From the NCBI RefSeq assembly GCF_003268855.1, contig NZ_QLSZ01000004.1, positions 124,001-188,000 of the forward strand: DNA of 64,000 nucleotides, given 5' to 3'. The notes under the pieces are model-generated. The model was not told the origin of the DNA. It did no database searches and worked only from the letters and a program-made list of their open reading frames with translations. The position numbers and the translations under genes are program-made. Positions 1 to 9,842 of this stretch are shown here, in pieces. Position 1 is the stretch's first letter; each line of letters begins with the position of its first letter. Source of the stretch: Flavobacterium aciduliphilum (lineage in GTDB: Bacteria > Bacteroidota > Bacteroidia > Flavobacteriales > Flavobacteriaceae).

Positions 1-1037
1 CTAAACCGTATGAGGTTCCCAAAAGAACCAAACTCAATAACCATTTACCGTTTCCTTATGGCAATGTAGAACCAAAAGATACTATTTTTTCAAACATTGA
101 TTACAAAAAATTACAGGCTGCTGTTGACAATGCTTTTGATGAAAAAGGCCAAAAGAATAAACGAACTCGTTCCGTACTTGTGATTTATAAAGACAAAATC
201 ATTGCCGAAAAATATGCCGATGGTTTCAATAAAAATTCAAGAATTTTAGGCTGGTCAATGACAAAAAGTATTACGGGAACTTTATTCGGAATCTTACAAA
301 AACAAGGAAAAATGAACATCATGAAACCCGCACCGATTGCCGAATGGAAAAACGATAAACGAGCAAAAATAACTTTAAACGATTTATTACACATGAATTC
401 GGGTTTGGAGTGGGAAGAACAATATGATAAAATTTGTGATGCTACCAAAATGCTTTTTCAAGCAGAAGACATGAGTCGAAGTCAATTAGAAAAACCATCA
501 GCGTTCGAACCCAACACGCATTGGAACTATTCCTCGGGAACTACTAATTTATTGAGTGGCATTTTGAGAAAACAATTCAAAACTCATCAAGAATATTTGG
601 ATTTTTGGTACAGCAGTTTATTGGATAAAATTAGTATGAATTCGGCCATTGTAGAAACCGATATGGCAGGCAACTTTGTAGGGTCGTCTTATGGCTGGGC
701 CACGACTCGCGATTGGGTAAAATTCGGCTTATTATACTTGCACAAAGGCAATTGGAATGGCGAACAATTATTTGACGAAAGTTGGGCTAAATATGTTGCT
801 ACACCAACCAATACTTCCAATGGAAATTACGGTGCGCAATTTTGGTTAAACGCTGGCGGAAAATTCCCTGATGTGCCTAAAGACATGTACTATGCGAGTG
901 GTTTTCAAGGACAAATGGTAGCGATTTTCCCAAGTAACGATTTGGTAATTGTACGTATGGGATTAAGTGAAGAATTTGATTTTAATGGGTTGTTGCATGG
1001 GGTTGTTTCTTCTATAACCGCAAAGAGTACAAAGTAA
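1..1037 (+). CDS. Serine hydrolase, beta-lactamase (class C/PBP-like) family; 5' end outside window
   Basis: The reading frame is open from the window's left edge (codons from base 3) to the TAA at 1035-1037, so the N-terminus is missing; a GTG at 180 is internal. The beta-lactamase/penicillin-binding fold is shown by the SxxK motif SMTK (Ser codon 255-257, Lys 264-266), a YSS motif in WNYSSGTTN for the usual YxN tyrosine, and a late GFQGQ segment in the position of the third active-site element. Members of this fold hydrolyse amide or ester bonds through the SxxK serine; esterases, 6-aminohexanoate-dimer hydrolases and DD-peptidases look alike, so the substrate cannot be named. It converges on sufD across a hairpin. 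Confidence 0.85.
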   Translation, partial: KPYEVPKRTKLNNHLPFPYGNVEPKDTIFSNIDYKKLQAAVDNAFDEKGQKNKRTRSVLVIYKDKIIAEKYADGFNKNSRILGWSMTKSITGTLFGILQKQGKMNIMKPAPIAEWKNDKRAKITLNDLLHMNSGLEWEEQYDKICDATKMLFQAEDMSRSQLEKPSAFEPNTHWNYSSGTTNLLSGILRKQFKTHQEYLDFWYSSLLDKISMNSAIVETDMAGNFVGSSYGWATTRDWVKFGLLYLHKGNWNGEQLFDESWAKYVATPTNTSNGNYGAQFWLNAGGKFPDVPKDMYYASGFQGQMVAIFPSNDLVIVRMGLSEEFDFNGLLHGVVSSITAKSTK

Positions 1038-1045
1038 AAAAACAC

Positions 1046-1079
1046 AAAGAGCGCAAGGTTTAAAATCTTTGCGCTCTTT
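1046..1079. terminator. Bidirectional hairpin between convergent genes
   Basis: Arms AAAGAGCGCAAGG (1046-1058) and CTTTGCGCTCTTT (1067-1079) pair at all but one position around an 8-nt loop, between the ends of the serine hydrolase and sufD. A further CTTGCGGTTAAAG follows at about 1098-1110. Terminator function is inferred from position and structure. Confidence 0.6.
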
Positions 1080-1111
1080 GCGTAAATCTTAACAACCCTT
1101 GCGGTTAAAGA

Positions 1112-2428
1112 TTACAAATCAAACCCTAAATTTACGCCCAATTTATTTGCAATAATTTTAGTAATGCGTTGTTTCAATTCGGGTATTTTGATGCTTTCAA
1201 TAACTTCATTTGAAAACGCATACATCAACAATGCTTTTGCTTCTTTCTTCGGAATACCTCGTTGTTGCATGTAAAACATAGCACTTTCATCCAATTGTCC
1301 AATGGTACAACCGTGTGAACATTTTACATCATCGGCAAAGATTTCCAATTGCGGTTTAGCGTTTATCGTAGCTTTATCACCAATTAAAATGTTGTTATTT
1401 TGCTGAAAAGCGTCTGTTTTTTGTGCTTCTTTTTCTACAAATATTTTTCCGTTAAAAACGCCTGTGGCACTATCGGCCAAAATGGTTTTGTAGTTTTGAT
1501 GGCTTTCACAATTGGGTGAGGCATGATGTACCAATGTATAATGGTCTACGTGTTGCTTGTCGCCAATAATCGTAATTCCTTTCAAGGTTGAATCGATTCT
1601 TTCCCCAAAATGATAGAAATTCAGGTTATTTCTAGTGATGTTTCCCCCAAAAGAAAAGGTATGAACCGAAACTCTACTTTCTTGTTTTTGAGAAATATAC
1701 GTATTGTCAATCAGGTTGGAAGATTGCAAATCGTTTTGAATTTTATAATAATCAACGATGGCGCGTTTTTGAGCAAAAATCTCCGTAACGGCATTGGTTA
1801 ACACTGGGTTTTCATTCAAACTTTGATGTCTTTCGATGATTTGAACGTGTGCATTTTCACCTACAATCACCAAATTTCGGGGTTGCACCATCAAGGCGTT
1901 TTCAACTCCAGTAGAGAAATATATAATTTCTATAGGTTTATCAGCTATTTTGCTTTTTGGAATGTTTATATACGCTCCTTCATTAGCGAAAGCAGTGTTT
2001 AATGTCGTCAAACTCTCATCTTTGCTCGCAATTTTATTGAAATATTCGTCAATAACCATTTTGTATTTAGGTTTGGTTAATGCCGATGACATCAAGCAAA
2101 CATCAATTCCGTCGTGCGTGGTTGCCGATAAAAAAGAGGAGAATTTTCCATCTACAAAAATTACTTTGTACGTGTCAATTTCATGCAAAAAGTATTTTTT
2201 TACTTCCGCAAATTCAATCGCATTTTCGTGTTTTGGAAATACTGAATACTCATTTTTTAAAATGGCATTCAGCGACGTGTATTTCCACGCTTCCTCTTTT
2301 TTGGTTGGGAACCCCTTATTTTCAAAGTTTTTAATAGCCGAAGTACGCACCTCATGCAAATGGGAAGTCACATCAATTTGCTCTTCAAAGGCCATGAAAG
2401 ACGATATTAATTTTTCTTTTAAATCCAT
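1112..2428 (-). CDS. sufD: Fe-S cluster assembly protein SufD
   Basis: SufD is the partner of SufB and SufC in the cytosolic SufBCD scaffold that builds Fe-S clusters. The protein is about 438 residues and has the C-terminal SufB/SufD core with the family segment DVKCSHGCTIGQLDE near residue 370 and a terminal helical part. I chose the ATG at 2428 (MDLKEKLISSF); an in-frame ATG eight codons upstream (2452) adds residues encoded by an intergenic repeat and is less likely. It is the last gene of a sufA-sufB-sufC-sufD run. The cysteine desulfurase sufS and sufE are not adjacent; the next gene is the convergent serine hydrolase. Confidence 0.93.
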   Translation of the reverse strand: MDLKEKLISSFMAFEEQIDVTSHLHEVRTSAIKNFENKGFPTKKEEAWKYTSLNAILKNEYSVFPKHENAIEFAEVKKYFLHEIDTYKVIFVDGKFSSFLSATTHDGIDVCLMSSALTKPKYKMVIDEYFNKIASKDESLTTLNTAFANEGAYINIPKSKIADKPIEIIYFSTGVENALMVQPRNLVIVGENAHVQIIERHQSLNENPVLTNAVTEIFAQKRAIVDYYKIQNDLQSSNLIDNTYISQKQESRVSVHTFSFGGNITRNNLNFYHFGERIDSTLKGITIIGDKQHVDHYTLVHHASPNCESHQNYKTILADSATGVFNGKIFVEKEAQKTDAFQQNNNILIGDKATINAKPQLEIFADDVKCSHGCTIGQLDESAMFYMQQRGIPKKEAKALLMYAFSNEVIESIKIPELKQRITKIIANKLGVNLGFDL

Positions 2429-2437
2429 TTTTTTAGT

Positions 2438-2462
2438 ATTCAGTCGCAGCATTCAGTCGCAG
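2438..2462. repeat. 13-bp-period direct repeat in the sufC-sufD gap
   Basis: ATTCAGTCGCAG occurs at 2438-2449 and 2451-2462, separated by one C, giving a 13-bp period. It is followed by the related GTGACTGAGACTG. A similar 13-bp tandem repeat lies upstream of folB at 38970-38995. Confidence 0.7.
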
Positions 2463-2493
2463 TTGTTGTTAACTGTGACTGAGACTGTAAACT

Positions 2494-3243
2494 CTAATTC
2501 AATTCACTCTTAATCCAATCGTATCCTTTTTCTTCAAGTTCTAAAGCCAATGCTGCTCCGCCTGATTTTACGATTTTTCCGTCCATCAACACATGAACAA
2601 AATCCGGAATGATATAATCTAATAAGCGTTGATAATGCGTAATGACCAACACGGCATTGTTTTCGTTTTTTAATTTATTTACACCATTAGCCACAATTCG
2701 AAGGGCATCGATATCCAAACCAGAATCGGTTTCGTCTAGAATAGCAATTTTAGGCTCTAACATCGCCATTTGGAAAATCTCGTTACGTTTCTTTTCTCCA
2801 CCCGAAAAACCTTCGTTTAGCGAACGCGACAAGAACTTTCTGTCCATTTCTAGTAATTCTGATTTTTCACGAATTAATTTTAGCATTTCGTTGGCAGGCA
2901 TTTCGTCTTGTCCGTTAGCTTTACGCTTTTCATTAATGGCTGTTTTGATAAAATTCGTAACCGAAACTCCCGGAATCTCTACTGGATATTGAAAAGACAA
3001 GAATACGCCTTTGTTTGCGCGTTCTTCTGGAGCTAATTCCGATAAATCTTCTCCATCAAGAAAAATTTCGCCTTCTGAAACCTCGTAGTTTTCATTCCCA
3101 GCAATGATAGACGAAAGTGTTGATTTTCCTGCCCCATTCGGGCCCATAATGGCATGAACTTCTCCTGCTTTTATTTCAAGATTAATACCTTTTAATATTT
3201 GTTTGTCTTCAACTGAAGCGTGTAGATTTTTTATTGATAACAT
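2494..3243 (-). CDS. sufC: SufC, ABC-type ATPase of the SufBCD complex
   Basis: This 249-residue soluble ABC ATPase powers the SufBCD Fe-S scaffold. Visible motifs are Walker [10 protein letters not shown] (about residues 35-43), the ABC signature in [12 protein letters not shown] (about 143-154) with the family-typical SGGEKKR, Walker [15 protein letters not shown] (about 166-179) and the H-loop VITHYQRLL. The length is typical. It sits between sufB and sufD with a 37-bp gap to sufB, and is expected to be cotranscribed from the promoter upstream of sufA. Confidence 0.96.
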   Translation of the reverse strand: MLSIKNLHASVEDKQILKGINLEIKAGEVHAIMGPNGAGKSTLSSIIAGNENYEVSEGEIFLDGEDLSELAPEERANKGVFLSFQYPVEIPGVSVTNFIKTAINEKRKANGQDEMPANEMLKLIREKSELLEMDRKFLSRSLNEGFSGGEKKRNEIFQMAMLEPKIAILDETDSGLDIDALRIVANGVNKLKNENNAVLVITHYQRLLDYIIPDFVHVLMDGKIVKSGGAALALELEEKGYDWIKSELN

Positions 3244-3280
3244 TTTTTGAATGTGTTTTTTTTATTTGATTTTGTTTCTA

Positions 3281-4729
3281 TTATCCTACCGAACCTTCCA
3301 ATGAAATTTCAAGTAATTTTTGCGCTTCTACGGCAAATTCCATCGGCAATTTGTTCAAAACATCTTTACTAAATCCATTCACAATCAACGCAATGGCTTT
3401 CTCTGTTGGAATCCCTCTTTGATTGCAGTAAAATACTTGGTCTTCTCCTATTTTGGACGTCGTCGCTTCATGTTCGATTTTGGCTGAAGCATTTTTGCTT
3501 TCAATATACGGAAACGTGTGTGCGCCACAATTGTTTCCCATCAACAACGAATCACATTGTGAAAAATTACGAGCATTATCGGCTCGTGAACCTATTTGAA
3601 CCAAACCACGATAACTGTTTTGTGATTTTCCTGCCGAAATTCCTTTAGAAATGATGGTCGATTTGGTGTTTTTTCCTAAATGAATCATCTTAGTTCCTGT
3701 ATCCGCTTGTTGGAAATTATTAGTCACAGCTATCGAATAAAATTCTCCAATGGAGTTATCTCCTTTCAATACACACGAAGGATACTTCCAAGTTACAGCA
3801 GAACCTGTTTCTACTTGCGTCCACGAGATTTTGGCGTTTTTCTCACACAACCCTCTTTTGGTTACGAAGTTGAACACACCCCCTTTTCCTTCTTTGTTTC
3901 CAGGATACCAGTTTTGAACCGTAGAATATTTGATTTCCGCATCCTCTAAAGCAATCAATTCCACCACTGCTGCGTGTAATTGGTTTTCATCACGACTGGG
4001 AGCCGTACAACCCTCAAGATACGAAACATAACTGCCTTCATCGGCAATTAGAAGCGTGCGTTCAAACTGACCTGTACCAGCCTGATTGATACGGAAATAG
4101 GTTGATAATTCCATTGGACATTTCACGCCTTTTGGAATGTAACAGAAACTTCCATCGGAAAAAACCGCCGAGTTTAAAGCTGCATAAAAATTATCTTTTT
4201 GAGGCACTACTGTTCCTAAATATTTTTGAACCAACTCAGGATGTTCCTTAATTGCTTCAGAAATACCCATAAAAATAATGCCTTTTTCGGCCAATGTTTT
4301 TTTGAAAGTTGTCGCTACAGAAACGGAATCAACGACAATATCCATAGCAATGTTGTTCATTTTTTTCTGCTCGTCAATAGAGATTCCCAATTTTTTATAC
4401 ATCGCCAAAAGTTCGGGATCCACATCGTCCAGGGTTTTATTGGGATCGACTTTTTTGGGTGCCGAATAATACGAAATCGCTTGAAAATCGGGTTTTTCAT
4501 ACTGCACATTAGCCCATTCTGGTTCTTCCATTTCTTGCCAAGCACGAAACGCCTCAATACGCCAATCGGTCATCCATTGCGGTTCTTCTTTCTTTTGAGA
4601 AATGGCACGAATAATGTCTTCGTTCAACCCAACAGGAAAGGTTTCCGAATCGAGTTCGGTATAAAAACCGTATTCGTATTCTTTATTTTCTAATTCGACT
4701 TTTAAGTCTTCTTCGGTGTATTTGCTCAT
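3281..4729 (-). CDS. sufB: Fe-S cluster assembly protein SufB
   Basis: SufB is the 482-residue scaffold subunit on which the Fe-S cluster forms. Hallmarks are [20 protein letters not shown] near residue 200, the segment [39 protein letters not shown], and a C-terminal QRGIPTEKA shared with SufD. It lies between the sufA-like gene and sufC in one transcription unit. The 77-bp gap upstream holds AAGTTTAAAAGTCC-like repetitive sequence but no obvious terminator. Confidence 0.96.
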   Translation of the reverse strand: MSKYTEEDLKVELENKEYEYGFYTELDSETFPVGLNEDIIRAISQKKEEPQWMTDWRIEAFRAWQEMEEPEWANVQYEKPDFQAISYYSAPKKVDPNKTLDDVDPELLAMYKKLGISIDEQKKMNNIAMDIVVDSVSVATTFKKTLAEKGIIFMGISEAIKEHPELVQKYLGTVVPQKDNFYAALNSAVFSDGSFCYIPKGVKCPMELSTYFRINQAGTGQFERTLLIADEGSYVSYLEGCTAPSRDENQLHAAVVELIALEDAEIKYSTVQNWYPGNKEGKGGVFNFVTKRGLCEKNAKISWTQVETGSAVTWKYPSCVLKGDNSIGEFYSIAVTNNFQQADTGTKMIHLGKNTKSTIISKGISAGKSQNSYRGLVQIGSRADNARNFSQCDSLLMGNNCGAHTFPYIESKNASAKIEHEATTSKIGEDQVFYCNQRGIPTEKAIALIVNGFSKDVLNKLPMEFAVEAQKLLEISLEGSVG

Positions 4730-4806
4730 TTTTTTGTCTTAAAGTTTAAAAGTCCAAAGTCTTAAAGCCATCTCAATCTTACGACTTGATGACTTTCGAC
4801 ATTCGA

Positions 4807-5136
4807 CTAAAGTGAAAATGATTCGCCACAACCACAAGTTCTAGAGGCGTTTGGATTATTAAAAACAAATCCTTTGCCGTTCAATCCGCCTGAGTATTCC
4901 AAAATCGTTCCTGCTAAATACAAAAACGACTTTTTCTCAACGGCAATTTTAACAGCGTTATCTTCAAAAACTTTATCGTTTTCTGTTAATACTTTGTCAA
5001 ATTTTAATTCATAAGACAAACCCGAACATCCACCACTTTTCACACCTACTCTTACGTAATCTTTAGTAGCGTCAAAACCGTCCTCTTTCATCATTTCGAT
5101 GATTTTTTTGCTGGCTGTATCTGATACTTTTATCAT
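4807..5136 (-). CDS. sufA: A-type Fe-S carrier (SufA/IscA/HesB family)
   Basis: This is a 109-residue HesB/IscA-type carrier that accepts Fe-S clusters from SufBCD and passes them to apo-proteins. The three cluster cysteines are present: Cys37 in GGCSGLSY, and Cys101 and Cys103 in the terminal TCGCGESFSL. It is the first gene of the suf operon and follows a good flavobacterial promoter. Whether it is better called SufA, IscA or ErpA cannot be settled from sequence; the symbol is given from context. Confidence 0.9.
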   Translation of the reverse strand: MIKVSDTASKKIIEMMKEDGFDATKDYVRVGVKSGGCSGLSYELKFDKVLTENDKVFEDNAVKIAVEKKSFLYLAGTILEYSGGLNGKGFVFNNPNASRTCGCGESFSL

Positions 5137-5167
5137 AACCTTATTTTGATTTTGTCTAAATTAACAG

Positions 5168-5197
5168 CAAAGTTACTACAAATATCTATTTTCTCAA
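5168..5197 (-). promoter_or_regulatory. Promoter of the suf operon (TTG-N19-TAACTTTG)
   Basis: On the reverse strand TTG (complement of 5195-5197) is followed after 19 nt by TAACTTTG (complement of 5168-5175), matching the Flavobacterium consensus TTG-N17-23-TAnnTTTG. It lies about 30 bp upstream of the sufA-like start. Confidence 0.65.
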
Positions 5198-5301
5198 CAT
5201 CTCATAACATTTTTATAACGAATAACAGTATAGAAAAAATTGATATAATCGCAAAAAGAAGCAAGCTATTTATTAAATTGCACCCATTTAAATTCATAAT
5301 T

Positions 5302-6162
5302 ATGAAACTATATCCCATCGAAGCAGGAAATTTTAAACTTGATGGTGGCGCCATGTTTGGCGTAGTCCCAAAAGTTATTTGGAATAAAACCAATCCTGCA
5401 GATGCTAATAATTTAATCGATATTGCTGCACGTTGTTTATTAATTGAAAACGGGAATCGGTTGATTTTGATCGATACAGGAATGGGCAACAAGCAATCAG
5501 AAAAATTTTTTAGTTATTATTCACTTTGGGGAACACATTCTTTAGACAAATCATTGGCTAAATATGGTTTTCATCGCGATGACGTGACTGATGTTTTTAT
5601 GACACATTTGCATTTTGACCATTGTGGTGGTAGTGTGAATTGGAACAAAGATAAAACAGGGTATGAAGTTGCGTTCAAAAATGCAAAATTTTGGACTAAT
5701 GAAAACCACTGGGAATGGGCTACGAAACCCAATTCGAGAGAAAAAGCTTCGTTTTTACATGAAAACATCATTCCGATGCAAGAAAGTGGTCAACTAAATT
5801 TCATCAAAAGAGCTGAAGGAGATTATGGAATTTCGGAAGAATTAGGGTTTGGAATTTTTTATGCCGACGGACATACCGAAAAACAAATGATACCTCATAT
5901 TCAATACCAAGATAAAACCATTGTTTTTTGTGGTGATTTATTAGCTACAGCAGGACATATTCCGATTCCGTATGTGATGGGATATGACACTAGGCCATTA
6001 CTTACATTAGACGAAAAAACAAAATTCATGAACGCTGCTGCCGAAAATAATTATTATTTGATGCTCGAACATGATGCTCATAACGAAATTATTACGGTTG
6101 AAAAAACCGATAAAGGAGTTCGTTTGAAAGAAGTTTTTCGTTGTGAAGACATCTTAATCTAA
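5302..6162 (+). CDS. MBL-fold metallo-hydrolase
   Basis: This is a soluble metallo-beta-lactamase-fold hydrolase of 286 residues from the ATG at 5302 (MKLYPIEAGNFKLDGG). An upstream in-frame ATG at 5146 would run through the suf promoter and add 52 low-complexity residues, so I reject it. The metal site is seen as THLHFDHCGG (HxHxDH) near residue 105, GHTEKQ with a further His, CGDLLAT with the bridging Asp, and a late EHDAHN. The order resembles lactonase/YtnP-like hydrolases, but the substrate is unknown. No signal peptide is seen. It is divergent from the suf operon. Confidence 0.85.
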   Translation: MKLYPIEAGNFKLDGGAMFGVVPKVIWNKTNPADANNLIDIAARCLLIENGNRLILIDTGMGNKQSEKFFSYYSLWGTHSLDKSLAKYGFHRDDVTDVFMTHLHFDHCGGSVNWNKDKTGYEVAFKNAKFWTNENHWEWATKPNSREKASFLHENIIPMQESGQLNFIKRAEGDYGISEELGFGIFYADGHTEKQMIPHIQYQDKTIVFCGDLLATAGHIPIPYVMGYDTRPLLTLDEKTKFMNAAAENNYYLMLEHDAHNEIITVEKTDKGVRLKEVFRCEDILI

Positions 6163-6230
6163 TGTTAACTAGAGTCCGATTTGTAACAAATTCAACTATT
6201 TTTATACCGATTACAAAAACAATATAAAAA

Positions 6231-7832
6231 ATGAAATTAGTAAAACCACTTTACGTAACATCAATTGCTTTGTTGGCTTGTGCATCTATCCAAGCACAGC
6301 AAAAAGCGGAAATTAAAAAATTCACAACCAAAAAAGCAGAACTCACAGAGGTTCAAAAGAAACGTTGGAGTGATTTAGATCTTGAAAAAGACACTATTCC
6401 TGGCATGAGTGTCGATAAAGTTTATACCGAACTCTTGAAAGGAAAAACAGGAAAGAAAATCATTGTAGGTGTCATCGATTCTGGATTAGATATTGACCAC
6501 GAGGATTTAAAGGGAAAAATCTGGACAAATACTAAAGAAATTCCGGGAAATAATATTGACGATGACAAAAATGGTTTTGTAGATGATGTACACGGATGGA
6601 ATTTCTTGGGCGAAGGCACCGCTGAAAATTTAGAACTAACTCGTATTGTAAAAAAAGGTGATGACGGTTCTGAAACTTACAAAAAAGCAAAAGCAGAGCT
6701 AGACGAAAAACGAGGCGAACTGAACCAACAAAAATTTCAAGTCGATATGATTTCCAAAGCTGATAAGGATATTCAAACGTATTTGAAAAAAGAAACCTAT
6801 ACGCTTGAGGACTTGAAAACAATAACCACCACAGATTCAGGTTTGTTGAGAAGTAAAATGATCATGATGAGCATTGCTTCCAAAGCAGGAGACGGTTTTC
6901 AAGAAGAAATCAAATCGTATGTTGATTATGTGTATGACCAACTAAACTACAATTTAAATGTTGATTTCAACGGAAGAAAAGTAGGCGATAATCCAGATAC
7001 TATGGAAATGACGCATTACGGAAATGGTAATGTAAAAGGTCCAGACGTTGAAGATGCGCTTCACGGAACTCACGTAGCGGGTATTATTGCTCAAATTCGT
7101 GGAAACGACAAAGGGGGTGATGGTGTGGTTGATAAAAACATTGAAATTATGGCCGTTCGTGCTGTTCCAAACGGAGATGAATATGACAAAGATATTGCTC
7201 TAGCCATTCGTTATGCGGTTGATAATGGGGCTAAAGTCATTAATGGAAGTTTTGGAAAAGACTATTCGCCTCACAAAGAATGGGTTTGGGATGCTATAAA
7301 ATATGCCGCTAAAAAAGACGTATTGATTGTACATGCCGCAGGAAATGATGCTAAAGATGTTGATACAGAACCTAATTTTCCAACGGATGAAGTTAATGGA
7401 AAAGAAATCGCAGACAACTTAATTACCATTGGTGCTTTAAACAATGTATATGGTGATAAAATAGTAGCTGACTTTTCCAATTATGGGGCTAAAAATGTAG
7501 ACGTTTTTGCTCCAGGAGTTGAAATTTACGCTACGGTTCCAAATAACAAATATAAATACGAACAAGGGACCTCTATGGCATCACCAAATGCTGCCGGAGT
7601 TGCTGCTCTAATTCGTTCCTATTATCCAAATTTGACTGCTTCACAAGTAAAACATATCTTGATGGACTCTGGAACTCCGATTGCTGAAAATGTAGTTGTA
7701 GATGAAACAAAAAAAACCATTCCTTTTTCAAGTGCGTGTGTGTCAGGAAAAATTGTGAATGCCTACAATGCCCTTCTTATGGCTGAGAAAATGTCGAAAA
7801 AAACTCCTTTAAAAAAAGGAAAGAAAAAATAA
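6231..7832 (+). CDS. Secreted S8 (subtilisin-like) serine peptidase
   Basis: The signal peptide MKLVKPLYVTSIALLACASIQAQ is followed by a subtilase domain. The catalytic triad is visible: Asp83 in VGVIDSGLDIDHEDL, His278 in LHGTHVAGI and Ser448 in GTSMASPNAAG; the oxyanion Asn lies in VHAAGNDAKD. About 195 residues separate Asp and His, so a large helical, charged insertion interrupts the domain, as is common in Bacteroidota members. The 533-residue protein ends in a Lys-rich tail (TPLKKGKKK) and has no Por-secretion C-terminal domain that I recognise, so periplasmic or surface location is open. A terminator hairpin follows. Confidence 0.92.
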   Translation: MKLVKPLYVTSIALLACASIQAQQKAEIKKFTTKKAELTEVQKKRWSDLDLEKDTIPGMSVDKVYTELLKGKTGKKIIVGVIDSGLDIDHEDLKGKIWTNTKEIPGNNIDDDKNGFVDDVHGWNFLGEGTAENLELTRIVKKGDDGSETYKKAKAELDEKRGELNQQKFQVDMISKADKDIQTYLKKETYTLEDLKTITTTDSGLLRSKMIMMSIASKAGDGFQEEIKSYVDYVYDQLNYNLNVDFNGRKVGDNPDTMEMTHYGNGNVKGPDVEDALHGTHVAGIIAQIRGNDKGGDGVVDKNIEIMAVRAVPNGDEYDKDIALAIRYAVDNGAKVINGSFGKDYSPHKEWVWDAIKYAAKKDVLIVHAAGNDAKDVDTEPNFPTDEVNGKEIADNLITIGALNNVYGDKIVADFSNYGAKNVDVFAPGVEIYATVPNNKYKYEQGTSMASPNAAGVAALIRSYYPNLTASQVKHILMDSGTPIAENVVVDETKKTIPFSSACVSGKIVNAYNALLMAEKMSKKTPLKKGKKK

Positions 7833-7846
7833 TGTCCTAACTCACT

Positions 7847-7870
7847 AAAGGAAGGGTAATACCTTCCTTT
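7847..7870 (+). terminator. Rho-independent terminator after the S8 peptidase
   Basis: Perfect 9-bp arms AAAGGAAGG (7847-7855) and CCTTCCTTT (7862-7870) with a 6-nt loop are followed by a T run. Confidence 0.8.
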
Positions 7871-7888
7871 TTTTAATTTGTATAATGT

Positions 7889-9775
7889 ATGAAACGATTG
7901 TTTTTGTTATCATTACTGTATCTCACATTTTTCAAGTCTTTTGGACAGAAACTAAACTATTGGCAACAACACGTAGATTATACGATGGACGTTCTGATGG
8001 ATGTAAACACATACCGTTATCAGGGATCACAAAAGTTAATTTACACCAATAATTCTTCAGATACCATACGTCGTGTTTTTTATCATTTATACAACAATGC
8101 CTTTCAACCAGGAAGCGAAATGGACATGCGTTTGCAAAACATAAAAGACCCTGATGGACGAATGGTAAACAAAATCAAAGTAGGTGAAAATGAAGTAAAA
8201 GAAAGTCGGATTTCTAAATTGAAACCGAATGAAATTGGCTTTTTGCATGTTTCCAATATGAAACAAGATGGGGTCGCTGTTACAGCAAAAGAAGTGGAAA
8301 CCATACTTGAGGTCTCTCTTGCCCAACCACTCTTGCCAGGCACATCAACAACATTTACCCTAGATTTTGAAGGTCAAGTTCCTATTCAAATTCGACGTTC
8401 TGGAAGAAACAATAAAGAAGGCGTTGAACTTTCTATGGCACAATGGTATCCGAAAATGGCCGAATTTGACTTTGAAGGATGGCATGCCGACCCTTACATC
8501 GCAAGAGAATTTCATGGGGTTTGGGGAAATTTTGATGTTAAAATAACTATCGATAAAAACTATCTTTTGGGCGGAAGTGGTTATTTACAAAACGGCAACG
8601 AAATTGGTTATAATTATCAAGATAAAGATGTAGTTGTTTCTATTCCAAAAAAACAAAAAACACTGACTTGGCACTTTATCGCACCTAATGTACATGATTT
8701 TACTTGGGCTGCCGATAAAAATTATATTCACGACGTGGTGCCCACTTCATTTGGAACTACGTTACATTTTCTATACAAAAACAACCCAAAAATTATTGAC
8801 AATTGGAAACAAGCCGAGCCTAAAACAGTTCAATTGATGGACTATTACAATAGGATTGTGGGCAAATACCCCTACCAGCAATATTCGGTTATTCAAGGGG
8901 GCGATGGCGGTATGGAATATGCCATGTGCACACTAATTTTGGGTGAAGGAAAACTAGACGGATTAGTAGGAGTCATTGCTCATGAAATGGGACACTCGTG
9001 GTTTCAACATATTTTAGCATCCAATGAAAGTAAACATCCGTGGATGGATGAAGGTTTTACTTCGTTTATTGAAGATTTGGGACTGAATGAAATTTCAGAC
9101 AAAAAGGTTGACAATCCATTTCTTGGAGCTCTTAGAAGTTATATCGCTTTGGTAAATTCAGGAAAAGAACAACCTCTTTCCACTCATGGCGATCGTTATG
9201 ACGAAAACAGAAGCTATAGTGTTGCCTCCTACAGCAAAGGAGAAGTGTTTTTAGTACAATTAGAATACCTCATCGGAAAAGAAAATTTGATGAAAACATT
9301 ACGCCGTTATTTCGAAGATTTTAAATTCAAACACCCCACCCCAAACGATATTAAAAGGACCGCAGAACGGGTTTCGGGCGCTAATTTAGATTGGTTTTTA
9401 ACAGATTGGACAGAAACACTAAACACGATTGACTATGGAATTAATAGTGTTGAAAATTCCGTGAATGATCTTGTAAAAACAACGGTTTCTTTAAAACGTT
9501 TTGGAAGAACACCAATGCCTATTGATCTTTTAGTTGAATATACCGACGGGACACAAGAATATTTTTATATCCCCTTGCGTATGATGAGTTTTGTCAAGGA
9601 AAATCAAATTCCTGGTTCAAAAAGAACCGTATTAAACGACTGGACTTGGGGAAATCCTAATTATTCGTTTGAAATCAATTCACCAAAATCTAGCATCAAA
9701 AAAATTACAATAGACCCCAATAGTCTTATGGCTGACGTAAATCCGTCGAATAATACTTATGAAATAAAACCATAA
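7889..9775 (+). CDS. Secreted M1-family metallopeptidase (aminopeptidase-like)
   Basis: The 628-residue protein starts with a signal peptide (MKRLFLLSLLYLTFFKSFG). An M1 N-terminal beta-sandwich covers roughly residues 25-260, then the catalytic domain carries GGDGGMEYAM in place of GxMEN, zinc ligands His365 and His369 with Glu366 in HEMGH, and Glu388 in WMDEGF, the exact HExxH-x18-E spacing. The peptidase probably trims N-terminal residues from peptides in the periplasm or at the surface. The C-terminal part (after about residue 520) is a beta domain without a recognised sorting signal. Confidence 0.92.
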   Translation: MKRLFLLSLLYLTFFKSFGQKLNYWQQHVDYTMDVLMDVNTYRYQGSQKLIYTNNSSDTIRRVFYHLYNNAFQPGSEMDMRLQNIKDPDGRMVNKIKVGENEVKESRISKLKPNEIGFLHVSNMKQDGVAVTAKEVETILEVSLAQPLLPGTSTTFTLDFEGQVPIQIRRSGRNNKEGVELSMAQWYPKMAEFDFEGWHADPYIAREFHGVWGNFDVKITIDKNYLLGGSGYLQNGNEIGYNYQDKDVVVSIPKKQKTLTWHFIAPNVHDFTWAADKNYIHDVVPTSFGTTLHFLYKNNPKIIDNWKQAEPKTVQLMDYYNRIVGKYPYQQYSVIQGGDGGMEYAMCTLILGEGKLDGLVGVIAHEMGHSWFQHILASNESKHPWMDEGFTSFIEDLGLNEISDKKVDNPFLGALRSYIALVNSGKEQPLSTHGDRYDENRSYSVASYSKGEVFLVQLEYLIGKENLMKTLRRYFEDFKFKHPTPNDIKRTAERVSGANLDWFLTDWTETLNTIDYGINSVENSVNDLVKTTVSLKRFGRTPMPIDLLVEYTDGTQEYFYIPLRMMSFVKENQIPGSKRTVLNDWTWGNPNYSFEINSPKSSIKKITIDPNSLMADVNPSNNTYEIKP

Positions 9776-9842
9776 ATTTTACGTTTTTCCCTAAACGATT
9801 TATTGAAATAGAATTTGTAGTTTTACACACTATTTTTTTGAT

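Noticed and set aside
1610..2513. Long forward-strand open frames opposite sufD (for example 1950-2513)
   Set aside because: They are antisense shadows of sufD, which has clear family motifs; the forward translations show no domain or signal pattern.
4226..4693. Forward open frame of 155 codons opposite sufB
   Set aside because: Antisense to the conserved SufB N-terminal region and rich in Phe/Ile/Arg as expected for a shadow of an AT-rich gene.
5146..5301. Upstream extension of the MBL hydrolase to an ATG at 5146
   Set aside because: The extension crosses the suf promoter, is low in complexity and adds nothing to the metallo-beta-lactamase domain; the ATG at 5302 fits the fold.
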